From assembly GCF_011602485.2 (NCBI RefSeq), contig NZ_CP050022.2, positions 4,670,001 through 4,734,000 of the forward strand: a stretch of 64,000 bases of DNA, written 5' to 3'. This DNA is from Bradyrhizobium sp. 1(2017) (GTDB lineage Bacteria > Pseudomonadota > Alphaproteobacteria > Rhizobiales > Xanthobacteraceae). The notes under the pieces are model-generated. The model was not told where the DNA came from and searched no databases. It was given only the letters and a program-made list of their open reading frames with translations. Shown here one piece after another: positions 36,045 through 47,400 of this stretch. Numbering within the stretch: the first letter of the stretch is position 1; the number at the start of each line of letters is the position of its first letter. Made by a program: the position numbers and the translations under genes.

Positions 36045-37192
36045 TACGCGCGCTCGTAGACGGTGAGAGTATCCTTGTCGAATGTCTCGCTAGCATGAAC
36101 CTTGTAGGCCTGCGACTGCGTGATTTTCGACAGGGGCAATGCATCGAGCGCATCGACGCCGCCAGCGCCCACCTCTTCCGCGCCGCGGAACAGCCAGATT
36201 TCGTCGACGAGATCGGCCGCGACGAAGGACGCGGCGACACGGCTGCCGCCCTCGACCATCAGCCGCGTGATGCCCTTCTCGGCCAGCGCGTGCAGCACGG
36301 CCGGCAGATCGAGCCCCGCTGCACCGCCCGACGCCACGCGCAACAATTGCGCGCCGGCCGCCCCGAGCCGCGTTGCGGCCGCAGCTTCCGCGAGCTCCGA
36401 ACTCACCACCCAGAGCGGTGTTTCGCGCGCGGTGCGCACAAGCTTGCTCGCGCCGGGAATGCGCAGGCTCTGGTCGAACACCACCCGCACCGGCGAGCGC
36501 GCCGCCATGCCCGGCAGGCGGCAGGTGAGAAGCGGATCGTCCGCCAGCACCGTGCCGATACCGACCAGAATGGCGTCGCTCTGCGCGCGCAGAAGATGCA
36601 CGCGATCACGCGCGGCTTCGCCGGTGATCGCGACCGGCTTGCCGCCGGCAGCGCCGATCTTGCCATCAGGCGAGACCGCGAGCTTCACGATCACATGCGG
36701 ACGCTTGTCGCGGATGCGGCGGAAATGGCCGGCATGATCGAACGCGGCCTCTGCCGCGCACAGACCGACGTCAACCGTGATTCCGGCGGCGCGCAGGCGG
36801 GCATGACCCTGGCCCGCAACTTCAGGATTGGGGTCCTCGATCGCCGCGACCACCCGCTTGATGCCGGCGGCAATCACCGCATTGGCGCAAGGCGGCGACT
36901 TGCCGAAATGCGAGCACGGCTCCAGGGTAACGTAGAGCGTGGCCCCCCGCGCCGCCTCGCCTGCGCGGCCCAGTGCCTCGGGCTCGCCATGCGGTCGTCC
37001 GCCGGGCTGGGTCCAGCCGCGGCCGACGATAATTCCGTCCTTGACGATAACCGCGCCGACGGCCGGGTTGGGCCAGGTGCGCCCCTGCCCGCGGCGCCCG
37101 AGCGCCAGCGCCAGCTGCATGAAGCGGAGATCGGCGTCCTTGGCCTCGCGGGCCTTGTGCGCGAACTGATCTTCCAGGATGCGGAAGATCAT
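36044..37192 (-). CDS. ribD: Bifunctional riboflavin deaminase/reductase RibD
   Basis: The 382-residue protein has an N-terminal zinc deaminase domain with HGEPEAL and [20 protein letters not shown]. The C-terminal reductase domain has [40 protein letters not shown], and [20 protein letters not shown]. It performs two steps of riboflavin synthesis. The start at 37192 overlaps the nrdR stop by ATGA, which decides the start over later ATGs. Confidence 0.94.
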   Translation of the reverse strand: MIFRILEDQFAHKAREAKDADLRFMQLALALGRRGQGRTWPNPAVGAVIVKDGIIVGRGWTQPGGRPHGEPEALGRAGEAARGATLYVTLEPCSHFGKSPPCANAVIAAGIKRVVAAIEDPNPEVAGQGHARLRAAGITVDVGLCAAEAAFDHAGHFRRIRDKRPHVIVKLAVSPDGKIGAAGGKPVAITGEAARDRVHLLRAQSDAILVGIGTVLADDPLLTCRLPGMAARSPVRVVFDQSLRIPGASKLVRTARETPLWVVSSELAEAAAATRLGAAGAQLLRVASGGAAGLDLPAVLHALAEKGITRLMVEGGSRVAASFVAADLVDEIWLFRGAEEVGAGGVDALDALPLSKITQSQAYKVHASETFDKDTLTVYERA

Positions 37193-37671
37193 TTGCGGAT
37201 CGCGGCGAGCCGCGCTTCCTCCTCGCCGGAGAGCTCGCCGAGCACGTCGGCGAAATCCTTGGCCTCGCGGAAATTGCGATAGACCGAGGCGAAGCGCACA
37301 TAGGCGACATCGTCGAGCGTGCGCAGATGCTCCATCACGGTCTCGCCGATCACCTCCGAGGAGATCTCGGCTTCGCCCCCGGTCTCGAGCTCGCGCACGA
37401 TGGTGGAGACCATCTTCTCCACCCGCTCCGGCTCGACCGGCCGCTTGCGCAAGGAGATCGACACCGAGCGCATCAGCTTGTCGCGGTCGAACGGGACGCG
37501 GCGGCCGTTGCGCTTGATCACTGTGAGCTCGCGCAGCTGCACGCGCTCGAAGGTCGTGAAGCGGAATTCGCAGGCGACGCACACGCGACGCCTGCGAATG
37601 ACGGATGAATCCTCGGTTGGACGCGAGTCCTTCACCTGCGTGTCGAGACTGTTGCAGTTCGGGCAGCGCAT
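37189..37671 (-). CDS. nrdR: Transcriptional repressor NrdR
   Basis: The 160-residue protein begins [20 protein letters not shown] and continues [20 protein letters not shown], the zinc ribbon with four Cys, followed by an ATP-cone domain ([20 protein letters not shown]). It senses ATP/dATP and represses ribonucleotide reductase genes. It lies between glyA (16 bp upstream) and ribD, a typical alphaproteobacterial order glyA-nrdR-ribD. Confidence 0.96.
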   Translation of the reverse strand: MRCPNCNSLDTQVKDSRPTEDSSVIRRRRVCVACEFRFTTFERVQLRELTVIKRNGRRVPFDRDKLMRSVSISLRKRPVEPERVEKMVSTIVRELETGGEAEISSEVIGETVMEHLRTLDDVAYVRFASVYRNFREAKDFADVLGELSGEEEARLAAIRK

Positions 37672-37686
37672 CCGCTTGGCCTAGCC

Positions 37687-38985
37687 TTACTGATAGATCG
37701 GGAACCGATCGGTGAGTGCCTGGACACGTTCCTTGATCGCGGCTTCGACCAGCGGCGCCTTGCCGTCGTCGGACTGCGCGATCGCGTTGAGAACCTCGGC
37801 GATCATGCCGGCGACCTGCTGGAATTCGGCGACGCCGAAACCGCGGGTGGTCGCGGCGGGAGTGCCGAGACGCAGGCCGGAGGTCACGAAGGGCTTTTCG
37901 GGGTCGAACGGAATGCCGTTCTTGTTGCAGGTGATGGCGGCGCGGACCAGCGCCTTCTCCGAGACGTTGCCCTTCAGCCCCTTCGGCCTGAGGTCGACGA
38001 GCATCAGATGGTTATCGGTACCGCCCGAGACAATATCGAAGCCGTGGCTCTTCATCGCCTCGGCCAGCGCCTTGGCGTTCTCGACGACGTTCTTCGCATA
38101 GACCTTGAAGTCCGGACGCAGCGCCTCGCCGAAAGCAACCGCCTTCGCCGCGATCACGTGCATCAGGGGGCCGCCCTGCAGACCCGGGAAGATCGCCGAA
38201 TTGAGCTTCTTCGCCAGCACCTCGTCGTTGGACAGGATCAGGCCGCCGCGCGGGCCGCGCAGCGATTTGTGCGTCGTGGTGGTGGTGACGTGGGCATGGG
38301 GCACGGGCGAAGCGTGCACGCCGCCGGCAACCAGGCCCGCGAAATGCGCCATGTCGACCAGCAGGTAGGCACCGACGCTGTCCGCGATCTCGCGGAAGCG
38401 CTTGAAGTCCCAGGCGCGCGAATAGGCCGAGCCGCCGGCCACGATCAGCTTCGGCTTGACCTCTTCGGCCTGCTTGGCGACCGCATCCATGTCGATGATC
38501 TGGTCCTCGCGGCGCACGGTGTAGTGCGCAGCCTTGAACCACTTGCCGCTCATGTTGACGGGCGAGCCGTGGGTGAGATGGCCGCCGGCCGCAAGGTCGA
38601 GGCCCATGAAGGTGTCGCCGGGCTGGAGCAGCGCCAGAAACACCGCCTGGTTCATCTGGCTGCCGGAGTTCGGCTGAACGTTGGCGAATTTGGCGCCGAA
38701 CAGCTTCTTGGCGCGATCGATCGCGAGGTTCTCGGCGACGTCGACCCACTCACAACCGCCGTAGTAGCGCGCGCCCGGATAGCCTTCCGCATATTTGTTG
38801 GTCATCACCGAACCCTGCGCTTCCAGCACGGCCCGGCTGACGATGTTCTCAGAGGCGATCAGCTCGACCTCATGGCGCTGCCGGCCGAGCTCGCCCTTGA
38901 TGGCGGCGGCGATTTCCGGATCGGCCTGCTCGAGCGAGGCGGTGAAAAACGAATCGGGCGCGGAGGCGGTCTTGGCTGAGGTCAT
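37687..38985 (-). CDS. glyA: Serine hydroxymethyltransferase
   Basis: The 432-residue PLP enzyme has [40 protein letters not shown] and the Lys in [19 protein letters not shown] that carries PLP. It interconverts serine and glycine with tetrahydrofolate. ATG 38985 gives the family's length; the upstream in-frame extension to 39123 lacks conservation. It heads the run glyA-nrdR-ribD-ribE, all on the minus strand with small gaps or overlaps. Confidence 0.95.
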   Translation of the reverse strand: MTSAKTASAPDSFFTASLEQADPEIAAAIKGELGRQRHEVELIASENIVSRAVLEAQGSVMTNKYAEGYPGARYYGGCEWVDVAENLAIDRAKKLFGAKFANVQPNSGSQMNQAVFLALLQPGDTFMGLDLAAGGHLTHGSPVNMSGKWFKAAHYTVRREDQIIDMDAVAKQAEEVKPKLIVAGGSAYSRAWDFKRFREIADSVGAYLLVDMAHFAGLVAGGVHASPVPHAHVTTTTTHKSLRGPRGGLILSNDEVLAKKLNSAIFPGLQGGPLMHVIAAKAVAFGEALRPDFKVYAKNVVENAKALAEAMKSHGFDIVSGGTDNHLMLVDLRPKGLKGNVSEKALVRAAITCNKNGIPFDPEKPFVTSGLRLGTPAATTRGFGVAEFQQVAGMIAEVLNAIAQSDDGKAPLVEAAIKERVQALTDRFPIYQ

Positions 38986-39254
38986 CTTGCGAATATCTCC
39001 ACCGCCGCAGCCTTTTGGCGGGCTACGGGCGGTCTGGTGTGGCGATCGGAAGCGGCGAGCGCGATCTACCACATCGCCCGCCCCCGGCCAAGCATTTGCG
39101 GGTCGGGCCTGAGATTTATGCAAGATATGGTGGGGATTGGAGGTTTTCGGCCCCCGACGGTTTCATGGAACCGGTCCGCCCCGGACACCTTGACCAGGAC
39201 CGCGTTGGCCTCCACCTCGCGAGCCGAGGTTGGCCGGTCCCTGCCGGCGCGATG

Positions 39255-39476
39255 TCACAGCCCCGTATACCCCGCCTTCACCGGGTCCACGCTGCCGTCG
39301 AGCTGCCGCAGATAGGTCAGGCCGCAGACTGTCAACCTGTGGGTGTCCTTCTCGCCGGCCTCCATCAGCGTATTGAGGTAGGTCGTGACCTTGGCCCGTG
39401 CCTCCTCGCTGGCCGCGGCGGTGCGGTTGGCGAGCAGGTCATAGGTCTGCATGATGCGGTCGATGGCGGCTTCCAT
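39255..39476 (-). CDS. Small conserved hypothetical protein (73 aa)
   Basis: Helical protein: AIDRIMQTYDLLANRTAAAS, then EEARAKVTTYLNTLMEAGEK and LTVCGLTYLRQLDGSVDPVK. I do not recognise a named domain. GAGGG lies before ATG 39476. It follows a second small gene on the same strand with a 37-bp gap, so the two are probably one operon, between ldtR and glyA. Confidence 0.65.
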   Translation of the reverse strand: MEAAIDRIMQTYDLLANRTAAASEEARAKVTTYLNTLMEAGEKDTHRLTVCGLTYLRQLDGSVDPVKAGYTGL

Positions 39477-39513
39477 GGCACCCTCTGGTTCACTTGAATT
39501 TTGGGAGTCTTGA

Positions 39514-39750
39514 TCAGGCAACCGCTCGGGCATCGGACTGCGTCTCGAACCGGGCGATCGCCGTGTTGGCGAGCCTGATCTTGTTGAATTCGCCCTGCTG
39601 GAGCAGCTCGATGATGATTCCGAGCAGGCGTTCGTCGGTGACGAGCGTATCGGGGATCGCGCCGGAGCGGCGCAGGTAGTTCGCGGCGATGGCGTAGGCC
39701 TCGCTCACGAGTTCCACGTTCATCACTTGAAGCCCGCGCTCGACCAGCAT
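39514..39750 (-). CDS. Small conserved hypothetical protein (78 aa)
   Basis: Helical protein: NVELVSEAYAIAANYLRRSG, TDERLLGIIIELLQQGEFNK and IRLANTAIARFETQSDA. The start is set at ATG 39750 because GGAGGG lies 6 nt upstream; ATG 39756 and ATG 39723 are also in frame. No domain is recognised. It looks like a rhizobial family protein of unknown role and pairs with the gene downstream. Confidence 0.65.
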   Translation of the reverse strand: MLVERGLQVMNVELVSEAYAIAANYLRRSGAIPDTLVTDERLLGIIIELLQQGEFNKIRLANTAIARFETQSDARAVA

Positions 39751-39844
39751 CGACATCCCTCCGATCCGAAGGAGATAAGCGCCAAGCCCGGAACTGGTTC
39801 CTCCCCGCGACGTGTTTTTTCGCAGGTGCACAAATCAAAACGCA

Positions 39845-39869
39845 CCGGTCCGGATTGGATCCGGGCCGG
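39845..39869 (-). terminator. Terminator of ldtR
   Basis: CCGGTCCGGAT and ATCCGGGCCGG form an 11-bp stem with one G-T pair and a 3-nt loop. On the minus strand GTTTTGATTTG follows shortly. It is about 80 bp after the ldtR stop. Confidence 0.7.
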
Positions 39870-39951
39870 CGCGCTTGGGGAAGTCAGGCACGTTCGGGAC
39901 GGCTTGCCGGTCTTGTTTGGGCCGGCTTGGCCTTGATCCCTCGCGAAAAAC

Positions 39952-40470
39952 TCAGAGCCGATACAGGATCTGGTCGGTCCAGAACCGCTCGAGGCGGTGC
40001 AGCGACTTGTTGAGGGTCGAGAACTCCTCGCCCGAGATGCCGCCGACCTGCTCGACCGTCTTGACGTGCTTCTGGTAGAGCGCATCGACGATGCGACGGA
40101 CTTCCTGGCCCTGCGGGGTCAGACGGATGCGCACCGAGCGGCGATCGACGCGCGAGCGCTGATGATCGAGGAAGCCGAGCTCGACGAGCTTCTTCAGATT
40201 GTAGGAGACGTTGGAGCCGAGATAGTAGCCGCGCGTGCGCAGTTCGCCCGCGGTCAGCTCCTTGTCGCCGATGTTGTAGAGCAAGAGCGCCTGGACCGAG
40301 TTGATGTCCGCACGGCCGCGGCGATCGAATTCATCCTTGATCACGTCGAGGAGCCGACGATGCAGCCGCTCCACCAGAGTCAAAGCTTCCAGATAGAGCG
40401 ACTGCACCGAACCCTGCTGGCCGGAGACGCGCTCTGCGGTATCTGCCGCAGTTGCGACGGCTTTCATCAT
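39952..40470 (-). CDS. ldtR: MarR-type transcriptional regulator LdtR
   Basis: The 172-residue protein has RADINSVQALLLYNIGDKEL, TAGELRTRGYYLGSNVSYNL and KKLVELGFLDHQRSRVDRRS, which matches the LdtR regulator known from Liberibacter and Sinorhizobium. There it controls an L,D-transpeptidase gene and osmotic tolerance. GGGGAAG lies before the start; two ATG codons are adjacent. The target ldtP gene is not in this window. Confidence 0.85.
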   Translation of the reverse strand: MMKAVATAADTAERVSGQQGSVQSLYLEALTLVERLHRRLLDVIKDEFDRRGRADINSVQALLLYNIGDKELTAGELRTRGYYLGSNVSYNLKKLVELGFLDHQRSRVDRRSVRIRLTPQGQEVRRIVDALYQKHVKTVEQVGGISGEEFSTLNKSLHRLERFWTDQILYRL

Positions 40471-41010
40471 GACACTTCCCCTGTTGTCGTTTTTATCGAC
40501 ACTTATTCGACGAAACTTGTGTCCCGTCTGATAGGTGCAACTTAAGGGGCTCGTTTGAAGATCGGCTTAAATAAGAGAATAAAGAGATCATGAATTTAAG
40601 ACAGTGAATTGCGGATTAAGCCTGTGCCACAAGGGCTTTTCGCAACCCTCTGTTGACCTTTGCAAGGTCCTGTTCACCCTCCGTCCGCCCCTGTTGTCGC
40701 ATTCCAGAACAGCACCGCCCCGTTTCGAAACGGGCGCGTAACGGCTGTGGCGGAACCGCCTGGTCAACGAAAACTTACCGCAAATTTTAGGCAACCAAAG
40801 GTCAACCAAGCGCAACATTCTCGTGTCCCGGACAAGGTGCAGCGCGCAGCGATGCATCGCAGAGCCGGGATCCAGAGAGGCGCGAGCGAGATCGGGAATA
40901 GATGGGCCCGGCTCTGCAACGCATCACGCCGGACCGGACGATGCTTCGCATCGCCAGGGGCGCGCTGCGTCGCGTCCGGGGCACGAGAGTCCGTTGCGTC
41001 GAACCGCGCG
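40471..41010. other. Long intergenic region upstream of ldtR with a palindromic repeat
   Basis: About 540 bp with no convincing gene. The part next to ldtR is AT-rich (AAATAAGAGAATAAAGAGAT) and probably holds its promoter. GTTTCGAAAC near 40733 is a small perfect palindrome. The half next to the DUF6163 gene is the repeat described at 40821-40990. Confidence 0.5.
40821..40990. repeat. Long imperfect palindromic repeat
   Basis: Left end TCTCGTGTCCCGGAC ... GCAGCGC faces GCGCTGC ... GTCCGGGGCACGAGA at the right end. Inner arms GCAGAGCCGGGATCC and GGGCCCGGCTCTGC also pair. It resembles dispersed non-coding elements of Bradyrhizobium and could be transcribed into a long hairpin. Confidence 0.65.
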
Positions 41011-42692
<1,682 letters not shown>

Positions 42693-42696
42693 GCGG

Positions 42697-42870
42697 CCGT
42701 CGTCCCGGCGAACGCTTAGCGAGTTTGCGCACCCTGTCTCCACGGTGTTGTCCTGGCGAAAGCCAGGACCCATACCCACCGGCTTCCGTTCGACGAAGAC
42801 TCGTAGTGGGCATTTCGCCGCATCGCTCCTTCCTAGGGTGGGTCCTGACTTTCGGCAGGACGACAGCGGA
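42697..42870. repeat. Imperfect inverted repeat between hemB and the RDD gene
   Basis: GTCCTGGCGAAAGCCAGGACCCATACC and, in the other direction, GGGTGGGTCCTGACTTTCGGCAGGAC pair imperfectly around 60 bp of other DNA. The core GTCCTGGCGAAAGCCAGGAC is itself a hairpin. Confidence 0.55.
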
Positions 42871-43008
42871 AGCGTTGCGCAGGCATGGCCTCACCTCCTC
42901 TCGCGCCGCCGAATCGCCGGAATATTTCGGCTTGTTGACGTCCGCGCCCTTGGCATGCGGACGAGCTGTTCCCATGTCCTGCCACGGGGGTTCGCTGGGA
43001 GAACGGAC

Positions 43009-43548
43009 ATGTCGGACTCGGGCAATTCAGGCACTTGGCGTAGCGATGGCGGAATGCAGCCGCACGCCTACGACCCCTATCTGCATCCGGAGCTGTTCCG
43101 CGGCGTGGCGACGCGGCGCGTGTTCGCCTTCCTGATCGACATGATCGTGATCTCCGTACCTGTCATTCTCGGCTACGTCTTCATCGCCCTGTTCGGCGTG
43201 GTCACGCTCGGCCTCGGCTGGGCGCTGTTCTGGATCGCCTGGCCGGCCTCGGTGGTCTGGGCCATCGTCTATTACGGCGCGAGCATCGGCGGTCCGTCGT
43301 CCGCGACCGTGGGGATGCGTCTGATGGACCTGGAACTGCGCACCTGGTACGGCGCGCCCGGCTATTTCGTGCTCGGCGCCACCCATGCGGTGCTGTTCTG
43401 GGTGACGGTTTCCTTCCTGACGCCCTTCGTGGTGCTGGTCGGCCCGTTCAACGGCCGCCGTCGCCTGCTGCACGATTTCGTGCTGGGAACGGTCGTGGTC
43501 AACAACTCGGTTCGCATCCCGGCGCCCCAGGCCGCACGGACCTACTGA
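43009..43548 (+). CDS. RDD family membrane protein
   Basis: The 179-residue protein has the RDD family arrangement: VATRRVFAFLIDMIVISVPV (Arg and Asp in the first helix), then TVGMRLMDLELRT and GRRRLLHDFVLGTVVVNNS. It has four to five membrane helices. The function of most RDD proteins is unknown; some have Na+/H+ antiport activity. It lies between hemB and bpt on the same strand. Confidence 0.85.
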   Translation: MSDSGNSGTWRSDGGMQPHAYDPYLHPELFRGVATRRVFAFLIDMIVISVPVILGYVFIALFGVVTLGLGWALFWIAWPASVVWAIVYYGASIGGPSSATVGMRLMDLELRTWYGAPGYFVLGATHAVLFWVTVSFLTPFVVLVGPFNGRRRLLHDFVLGTVVVNNSVRIPAPQAARTY

Positions 43549-43678
43549 AAACCCGGCGATCAAGGACCTATCAACCTGGATCACCTAAGCTGGCTGATCT
43601 GATCTGCCGAGCAGGCCAATTGACCGGGGGCTTTCGGAGCGCGATGCTGATGTACAGTTTGGAGGCCCACGACGTCCC

Positions 43679-44455
43679 TTGACCCAGCACTCGCGCGACA
43701 CCCCACAATTTTACCTCACGGCGCCCTCCCCGTGCCCCTATCTGCCGGGCCGGCATGAGCGCAAGGTATTCACGCATCTCGTGGGTGAGCGCGCCGGTGA
43801 TCTCAACGACCTCCTGACCCATGGCGGGTTCCGCCGCAGCCAATCGATCGCCTATCGCCCCGCCTGTGACCAGTGCCGCGCCTGCGTCTCGGTCCGGGTG
43901 GTCGCCAACGAGTTCCGACCCTCCCGCAACTTCCGCAAGGTGATGGCGCGCAATGCCGACATCGTCGGCGAGCAGCGCAGCGCGGTGCCGACCTCCGAGC
44001 AATATTCCGTTTTCCGGGCCTATCTCGACGCCCGCCACCGGCATGGCGGCATGGCCGACATGACCGTGCTCGACTACGCCATGATGGTCGAGGACAGCCA
44101 TGTCGAGACCCGCATCATCGAGTACCGCAAGCGCGGACCCGACAGCGGCATCACCGGCCGCGGCGAGGAGCTGATCGCGGTGGCACTCACGGACGTCCTC
44201 AGCGACGGCCTGTCGATGGTCTATTCCTTCTTCGAGCCCAGCCAGGTCAGCCGCTCGATGGGTACGTTCATGATCCTCGACCACATCGCGCGCGCCCGCC
44301 GGCAGGGGCTGCCTTACGTCTATCTCGGCTACTGGATCGAAGGCTCGAAGAAGATGGACTACAAGGCCCGCTTCCTGCCGCAGCAGCGCCTCGCCCCATC
44401 AGGCTGGCTGCGGATCGACGCGCAGGGAGATGCAATGTCCGAGCCGCAGGATTGA
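43679..44455 (+). CDS. bpt: Aspartate/glutamate leucyltransferase (Bpt)
   Basis: The 258-residue protein is of the arginyl/leucyl-tRNA-protein transferase family: [57 protein letters not shown] and [20 protein letters not shown]. Bpt adds Leu to N-terminal Asp or Glu so that ClpS/ClpAP can degrade the protein. The start is a TTG at 43679, just upstream of the conserved [12 protein letters not shown]; no ATG fits. Confidence 0.9.
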   Translation: MTQHSRDTPQFYLTAPSPCPYLPGRHERKVFTHLVGERAGDLNDLLTHGGFRRSQSIAYRPACDQCRACVSVRVVANEFRPSRNFRKVMARNADIVGEQRSAVPTSEQYSVFRAYLDARHRHGGMADMTVLDYAMMVEDSHVETRIIEYRKRGPDSGITGRGEELIAVALTDVLSDGLSMVYSFFEPSQVSRSMGTFMILDHIARARRQGLPYVYLGYWIEGSKKMDYKARFLPQQRLAPSGWLRIDAQGDAMSEPQD

Positions 44456-44465
44456 AGGAGCGAAT

Positions 44466-44530
44466 GGTGAGTGGTGAATAGCGAACAGGAGAAATACTCC
44501 CCACTCGCTCCTCGCTATTCGCCACTCACC
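44466..44530. terminator. Inverted repeat between convergent bpt and mntH
   Basis: GGTGAGTGGTGAATAGCGA (44466-44484) pairs with TCGCTATTCGCCACTCACC (44512-44530) with a single mismatch. It spans the space between the two convergent stops and can act as a bidirectional terminator. It may also be a dispersed repeat. Confidence 0.65.
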
Positions 44531-45878
44531 CGAACAGGGTATCCGCGAGCAGCTTCACGTTCAAGATCACGATGACGCCCGCGACGATCCAGGCGACCGC
44601 GGCGACCGACATCGGAATTGCGAACTTGCCCATCTTGCGACGGTCGGAGACGAAGCGGACCAGCGGGATGACGGCGAAGGGCAGCTGCATCGACAGCACG
44701 ACCTGGCTGAACACCAGCAAATCCGCCGTGCCGCGCTCACCATAGATCGCGGTGACAATGATCACAGGAATGATCGCGATGCCGCGCGTGAGCAGGCGCC
44801 GCGCCCAGCTCGGCAGACGCAGGTCGAGAAAGCCCTCCATCACGATCTGGCCGGCGAGCGTCGCGGTCACCGTCGAGTTGAGGCCGGAAGCGAGCAGCGC
44901 CACCGCGAACAGCGTTGAGGCGATGCCGAGGCCGAGCAGCGGCGACAGCAGCTCGAAGGCCTGACCGATCTCGGCGACGTCGGAATGCCCGCTCTTGTGG
45001 AAGGTCGCAGCGGCGACGACGAGGATCGCGGCGTTGATGAAGAGCGCGAGCATCAAGGCGATCGTCGAGTCCGTCGTCGCCCATTTGATCGCCTCGCGCC
45101 GGCCGGCATCGTTGCGCTCATAGGCGCGCGTCTGCACGATCGAGGAGTGCAGGTAAAGATTATGTGGCATCACGGTCGCGCCGATGATGCCGATTGCGAT
45201 GTAGAGCATCGCGGAATTGGTGAAAATCTCGCTCTTCGGCACGAAGCCGCGCAGGACCTCGGCCACCGGCGGAGCAGCGGCCACGATCTGGACTGCGAAG
45301 CAGACCGCGATCACCACCAGCAACGCGATGACGAACGCTTCCAGGAAGCGGAAGCCGCGATTCATCAGGATGAGAAGCAGGAACGCATCGAGCGCGGCGA
45401 GCAGCGCCCCGCCGATCAGGGGAATGCCGAACAGCAGCTTCAGCGCGATCGCGGTGCCGATCACCTCGGCGAGATCGCAGGCGATGATCGCCGCCTCGCA
45501 GGCGAGCCAGAGCAGGAAATTCACCGGCGGCGAATAGGTCGCGCGGCAGGCCTGCGCGAGGTCGCGGTCGGTGACGATGCCAAGCCGCGCAGCCAGCGAC
45601 TGCAGCAGGATCGCCATCAAGTTCGAGAGCAGGATGACCGCGAGCAGCGTGTAGCCGAACTTCGATCCGCCGGCGAGGTCGGTCGCCCAGTTGCCGGGAT
45701 CCATGTAGCCGACCGAGACGAGATAGCCCGGACCAACGAAGGCCAGCAGCCGCCGCCACCAAAGGCCGGTGGCGGGGATCGCGACGGTGGAATTGACTTC
45801 GGCGAGGCTCTTGGTGGTGGGCGCGTCGGCACGCCAGCCGGCAGTGTTGGGGCTCAATTGAGGTGATCGGGCATCCAT
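44526..45878 (-). CDS. mntH: Nramp-family Mn2+/Fe2+ transporter
   Basis: The 450-residue protein has 11 predicted membrane helices and the metal motifs [19 protein letters not shown] (DPGN in helix 1) and [20 protein letters not shown] (MPH in helix 6). It imports Mn2+ with protons. The ATG at 45878 is the second of two close ATGs. Upstream lies a TTGCAA-N5-TTGCAA motif, so manganese-dependent repression by a Fur/Mur protein is likely. Confidence 0.93.
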   Translation of the reverse strand: MDARSPQLSPNTAGWRADAPTTKSLAEVNSTVAIPATGLWWRRLLAFVGPGYLVSVGYMDPGNWATDLAGGSKFGYTLLAVILLSNLMAILLQSLAARLGIVTDRDLAQACRATYSPPVNFLLWLACEAAIIACDLAEVIGTAIALKLLFGIPLIGGALLAALDAFLLLILMNRGFRFLEAFVIALLVVIAVCFAVQIVAAAPPVAEVLRGFVPKSEIFTNSAMLYIAIGIIGATVMPHNLYLHSSIVQTRAYERNDAGRREAIKWATTDSTIALMLALFINAAILVVAAATFHKSGHSDVAEIGQAFELLSPLLGLGIASTLFAVALLASGLNSTVTATLAGQIVMEGFLDLRLPSWARRLLTRGIAIIPVIIVTAIYGERGTADLLVFSQVVLSMQLPFAVIPLVRFVSDRRKMGKFAIPMSVAAVAWIVAGVIVILNVKLLADTLFG

Positions 45879-45906
45879 GCTGGCAGAATACCCGACTTCA
45901 CTCTTA

Positions 45907-45923
45907 TTGCAACTCATTTGCAA
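45907..45923. promoter_or_regulatory. Possible Mur/Fur box upstream of mntH
   Basis: TTGCAACTCATTTGCAA lies 29 bp before the mntH start. It resembles the Mn-responsive Mur (Fur-like) sites of rhizobia, which contain paired TTGCAA/TGCAA blocks. Assignment is by position and similarity from memory. Confidence 0.55.
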
Positions 45924-46041
45924 CTGCATCTAGCAGCACCCTCCCATGTGGCCGTGGGACTTCTCTTGTCGGGAAGCGGGTGGGTTCGGTGGTCATGGAA
46001 GGCGAACATTGGCGCAAGTTCGCTCTCGCAGGATATGCGCC

Positions 46042-47286
46042 ATGTCAACGTCGCCTCGTCTCCCTGACACCTTCAACCGCCTCGCCTGGTCGAACCTCGC
46101 GGCGCAGTCGGCCGAGCAGATCGCGCTCGCCGCAGCGCCCATCGTCGCCGTGCTGACGCTCGGGGTTGCCGAGGGGCGGACCGGCCTGCTCCAGACCGCC
46201 CTCACCTTGCCCTTCGTCCTGTTCGCCATTCCCGCCGGCGTGCTCGCCGACCGCATCTCGCGCCGCAGGTTGATGGCAGGCGCCGAAGCGCTGCGGGCCG
46301 CCGCACTCGCGGCTATCGTGCTCCTGCTGGCGCTCGGCGCGCTCGATCTGCCGCTGCTGGCGCTGCTCGGTTTCGCGGCTGTCTGCGGCACCGTCGTCTA
46401 CAGTGTCGCTGCACCGGCGCTGGTGCCCTCACTGGTGAGCCCGGACCTGTTGCCGGCAGCGAACGCACGGATCGAGCTTGCGCGCACCGTCGCCTTCGCG
46501 AGCGGACCGGCGCTCGGCGGCGTGCTGGTGGGATGGTGGGGCGCAAGCCCCGCCTTCGGCTTCGCCGCCGCGCTTTCTGCCGTCGCGGTGGTGCTGCTGT
46601 CCGGCATCTACGAGCCCGACCGCACGCCGGCGCCGCGGCGCCATCCGTTGCAGGACATTCGCGAAGGCGCGGCTTTCGTGTTTCACCATCCGCTGCTGCG
46701 GCCGGTGTTCATCACCCAGTTCATCTTCAACACCGGCTGGTTCCTGCAGATCGCGGTGTTCGTGCCCTATGCGGTGCGTCATCTCGGGTTGACCGCGGCC
46801 GGCGTCGGCGCCGTGCTGACGATGTACGGCGTCGGCATGGTGATCGGCGCGCTGCTCGCCACGCGCGTGATGCAGCGCCTGGCGTTCGGCACCGTCGTCG
46901 GCCTCGGCCCGGTCACCGGTTTCGTCGCCGCCTTGGTGATGGCGCTGACGGTGCTGGTCCCCTCGCCCTGGCTTGCGGCCCTGAGCTTCTTCCTGCTCGG
47001 CGTCGGGCCCATCCTGTGGGTGATTTCGACAACGACGCTGCGCCAGTCGGTAACCCCGCCGCGCCTGCTCGGCCGCGTCTCCGCCATCAACATCATGAGC
47101 TACGGCGCCCGGCCGCTCGGCTCGGCGCTGGGCGCGATCGTCGGCGGGCTCTGGAGCGCGGAAGCGTGCCTGTATCTGGCCGCCGCCGTGTTCGGCGTCC
47201 AGGCGCTGGTGATCCTGCTGTCGCCGGCTGTGGCGCTGGACCGGCAGCCGGACATGGTGGGGGACGAGGCGGCGGTGCGGTGCTAG
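46042..47286 (+). CDS. MFS transporter (enterobactin-exporter/MFS_3-like)
   Basis: The 414-residue protein has about 12 membrane helices. It shows IPAGVLADRISRRRLMAGAE (the loop 2-3 motif), AAPALVPSLVSPDLLPAANA and RVSAINIMSYGARPLGSALG, typical of the MFS group close to EntS-type exporters. It probably exports a small molecule; the substrate is unknown. ATG 46042 follows CAGGA. A dispersed 86-bp repeat follows the stop. Confidence 0.85.
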   Translation: MSTSPRLPDTFNRLAWSNLAAQSAEQIALAAAPIVAVLTLGVAEGRTGLLQTALTLPFVLFAIPAGVLADRISRRRLMAGAEALRAAALAAIVLLLALGALDLPLLALLGFAAVCGTVVYSVAAPALVPSLVSPDLLPAANARIELARTVAFASGPALGGVLVGWWGASPAFGFAAALSAVAVVLLSGIYEPDRTPAPRRHPLQDIREGAAFVFHHPLLRPVFITQFIFNTGWFLQIAVFVPYAVRHLGLTAAGVGAVLTMYGVGMVIGALLATRVMQRLAFGTVVGLGPVTGFVAALVMALTVLVPSPWLAALSFFLLGVGPILWVISTTTLRQSVTPPRLLGRVSAINIMSYGARPLGSALGAIVGGLWSAEACLYLAAAVFGVQALVILLSPAVALDRQPDMVGDEAAVRC

Positions 47287-47292
47287 GCACTC

Positions 47293-47378
47293 CGTCATTG
47301 CGAGGAGCGTAGCGACGAAGCAATCCAGGGTCCTTCCGCCGAGGGACTCTGGATTGCTTCGCTGCGCTCGCAATGACG
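47293..47378. repeat. 86-bp palindromic repeat (CGTCATTGCGAGGAGCG type), copy 2
   Basis: Same outer ends (CGTCATTGCGAGG ... CGCTCGCAATGACG) and same length as the element at 30559-30644. The differences are mainly in the central loop. Confidence 0.85.
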
Positions 47379-47400
47379 GAGCAAGCCGGAACAGCCCGGC

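Noticed and set aside
40588..40857. Minus-strand 89-codon open frame between the DUF6163 gene and ldtR
   Set aside because: It partly lies in the palindromic repeat and has no recognisable protein features.
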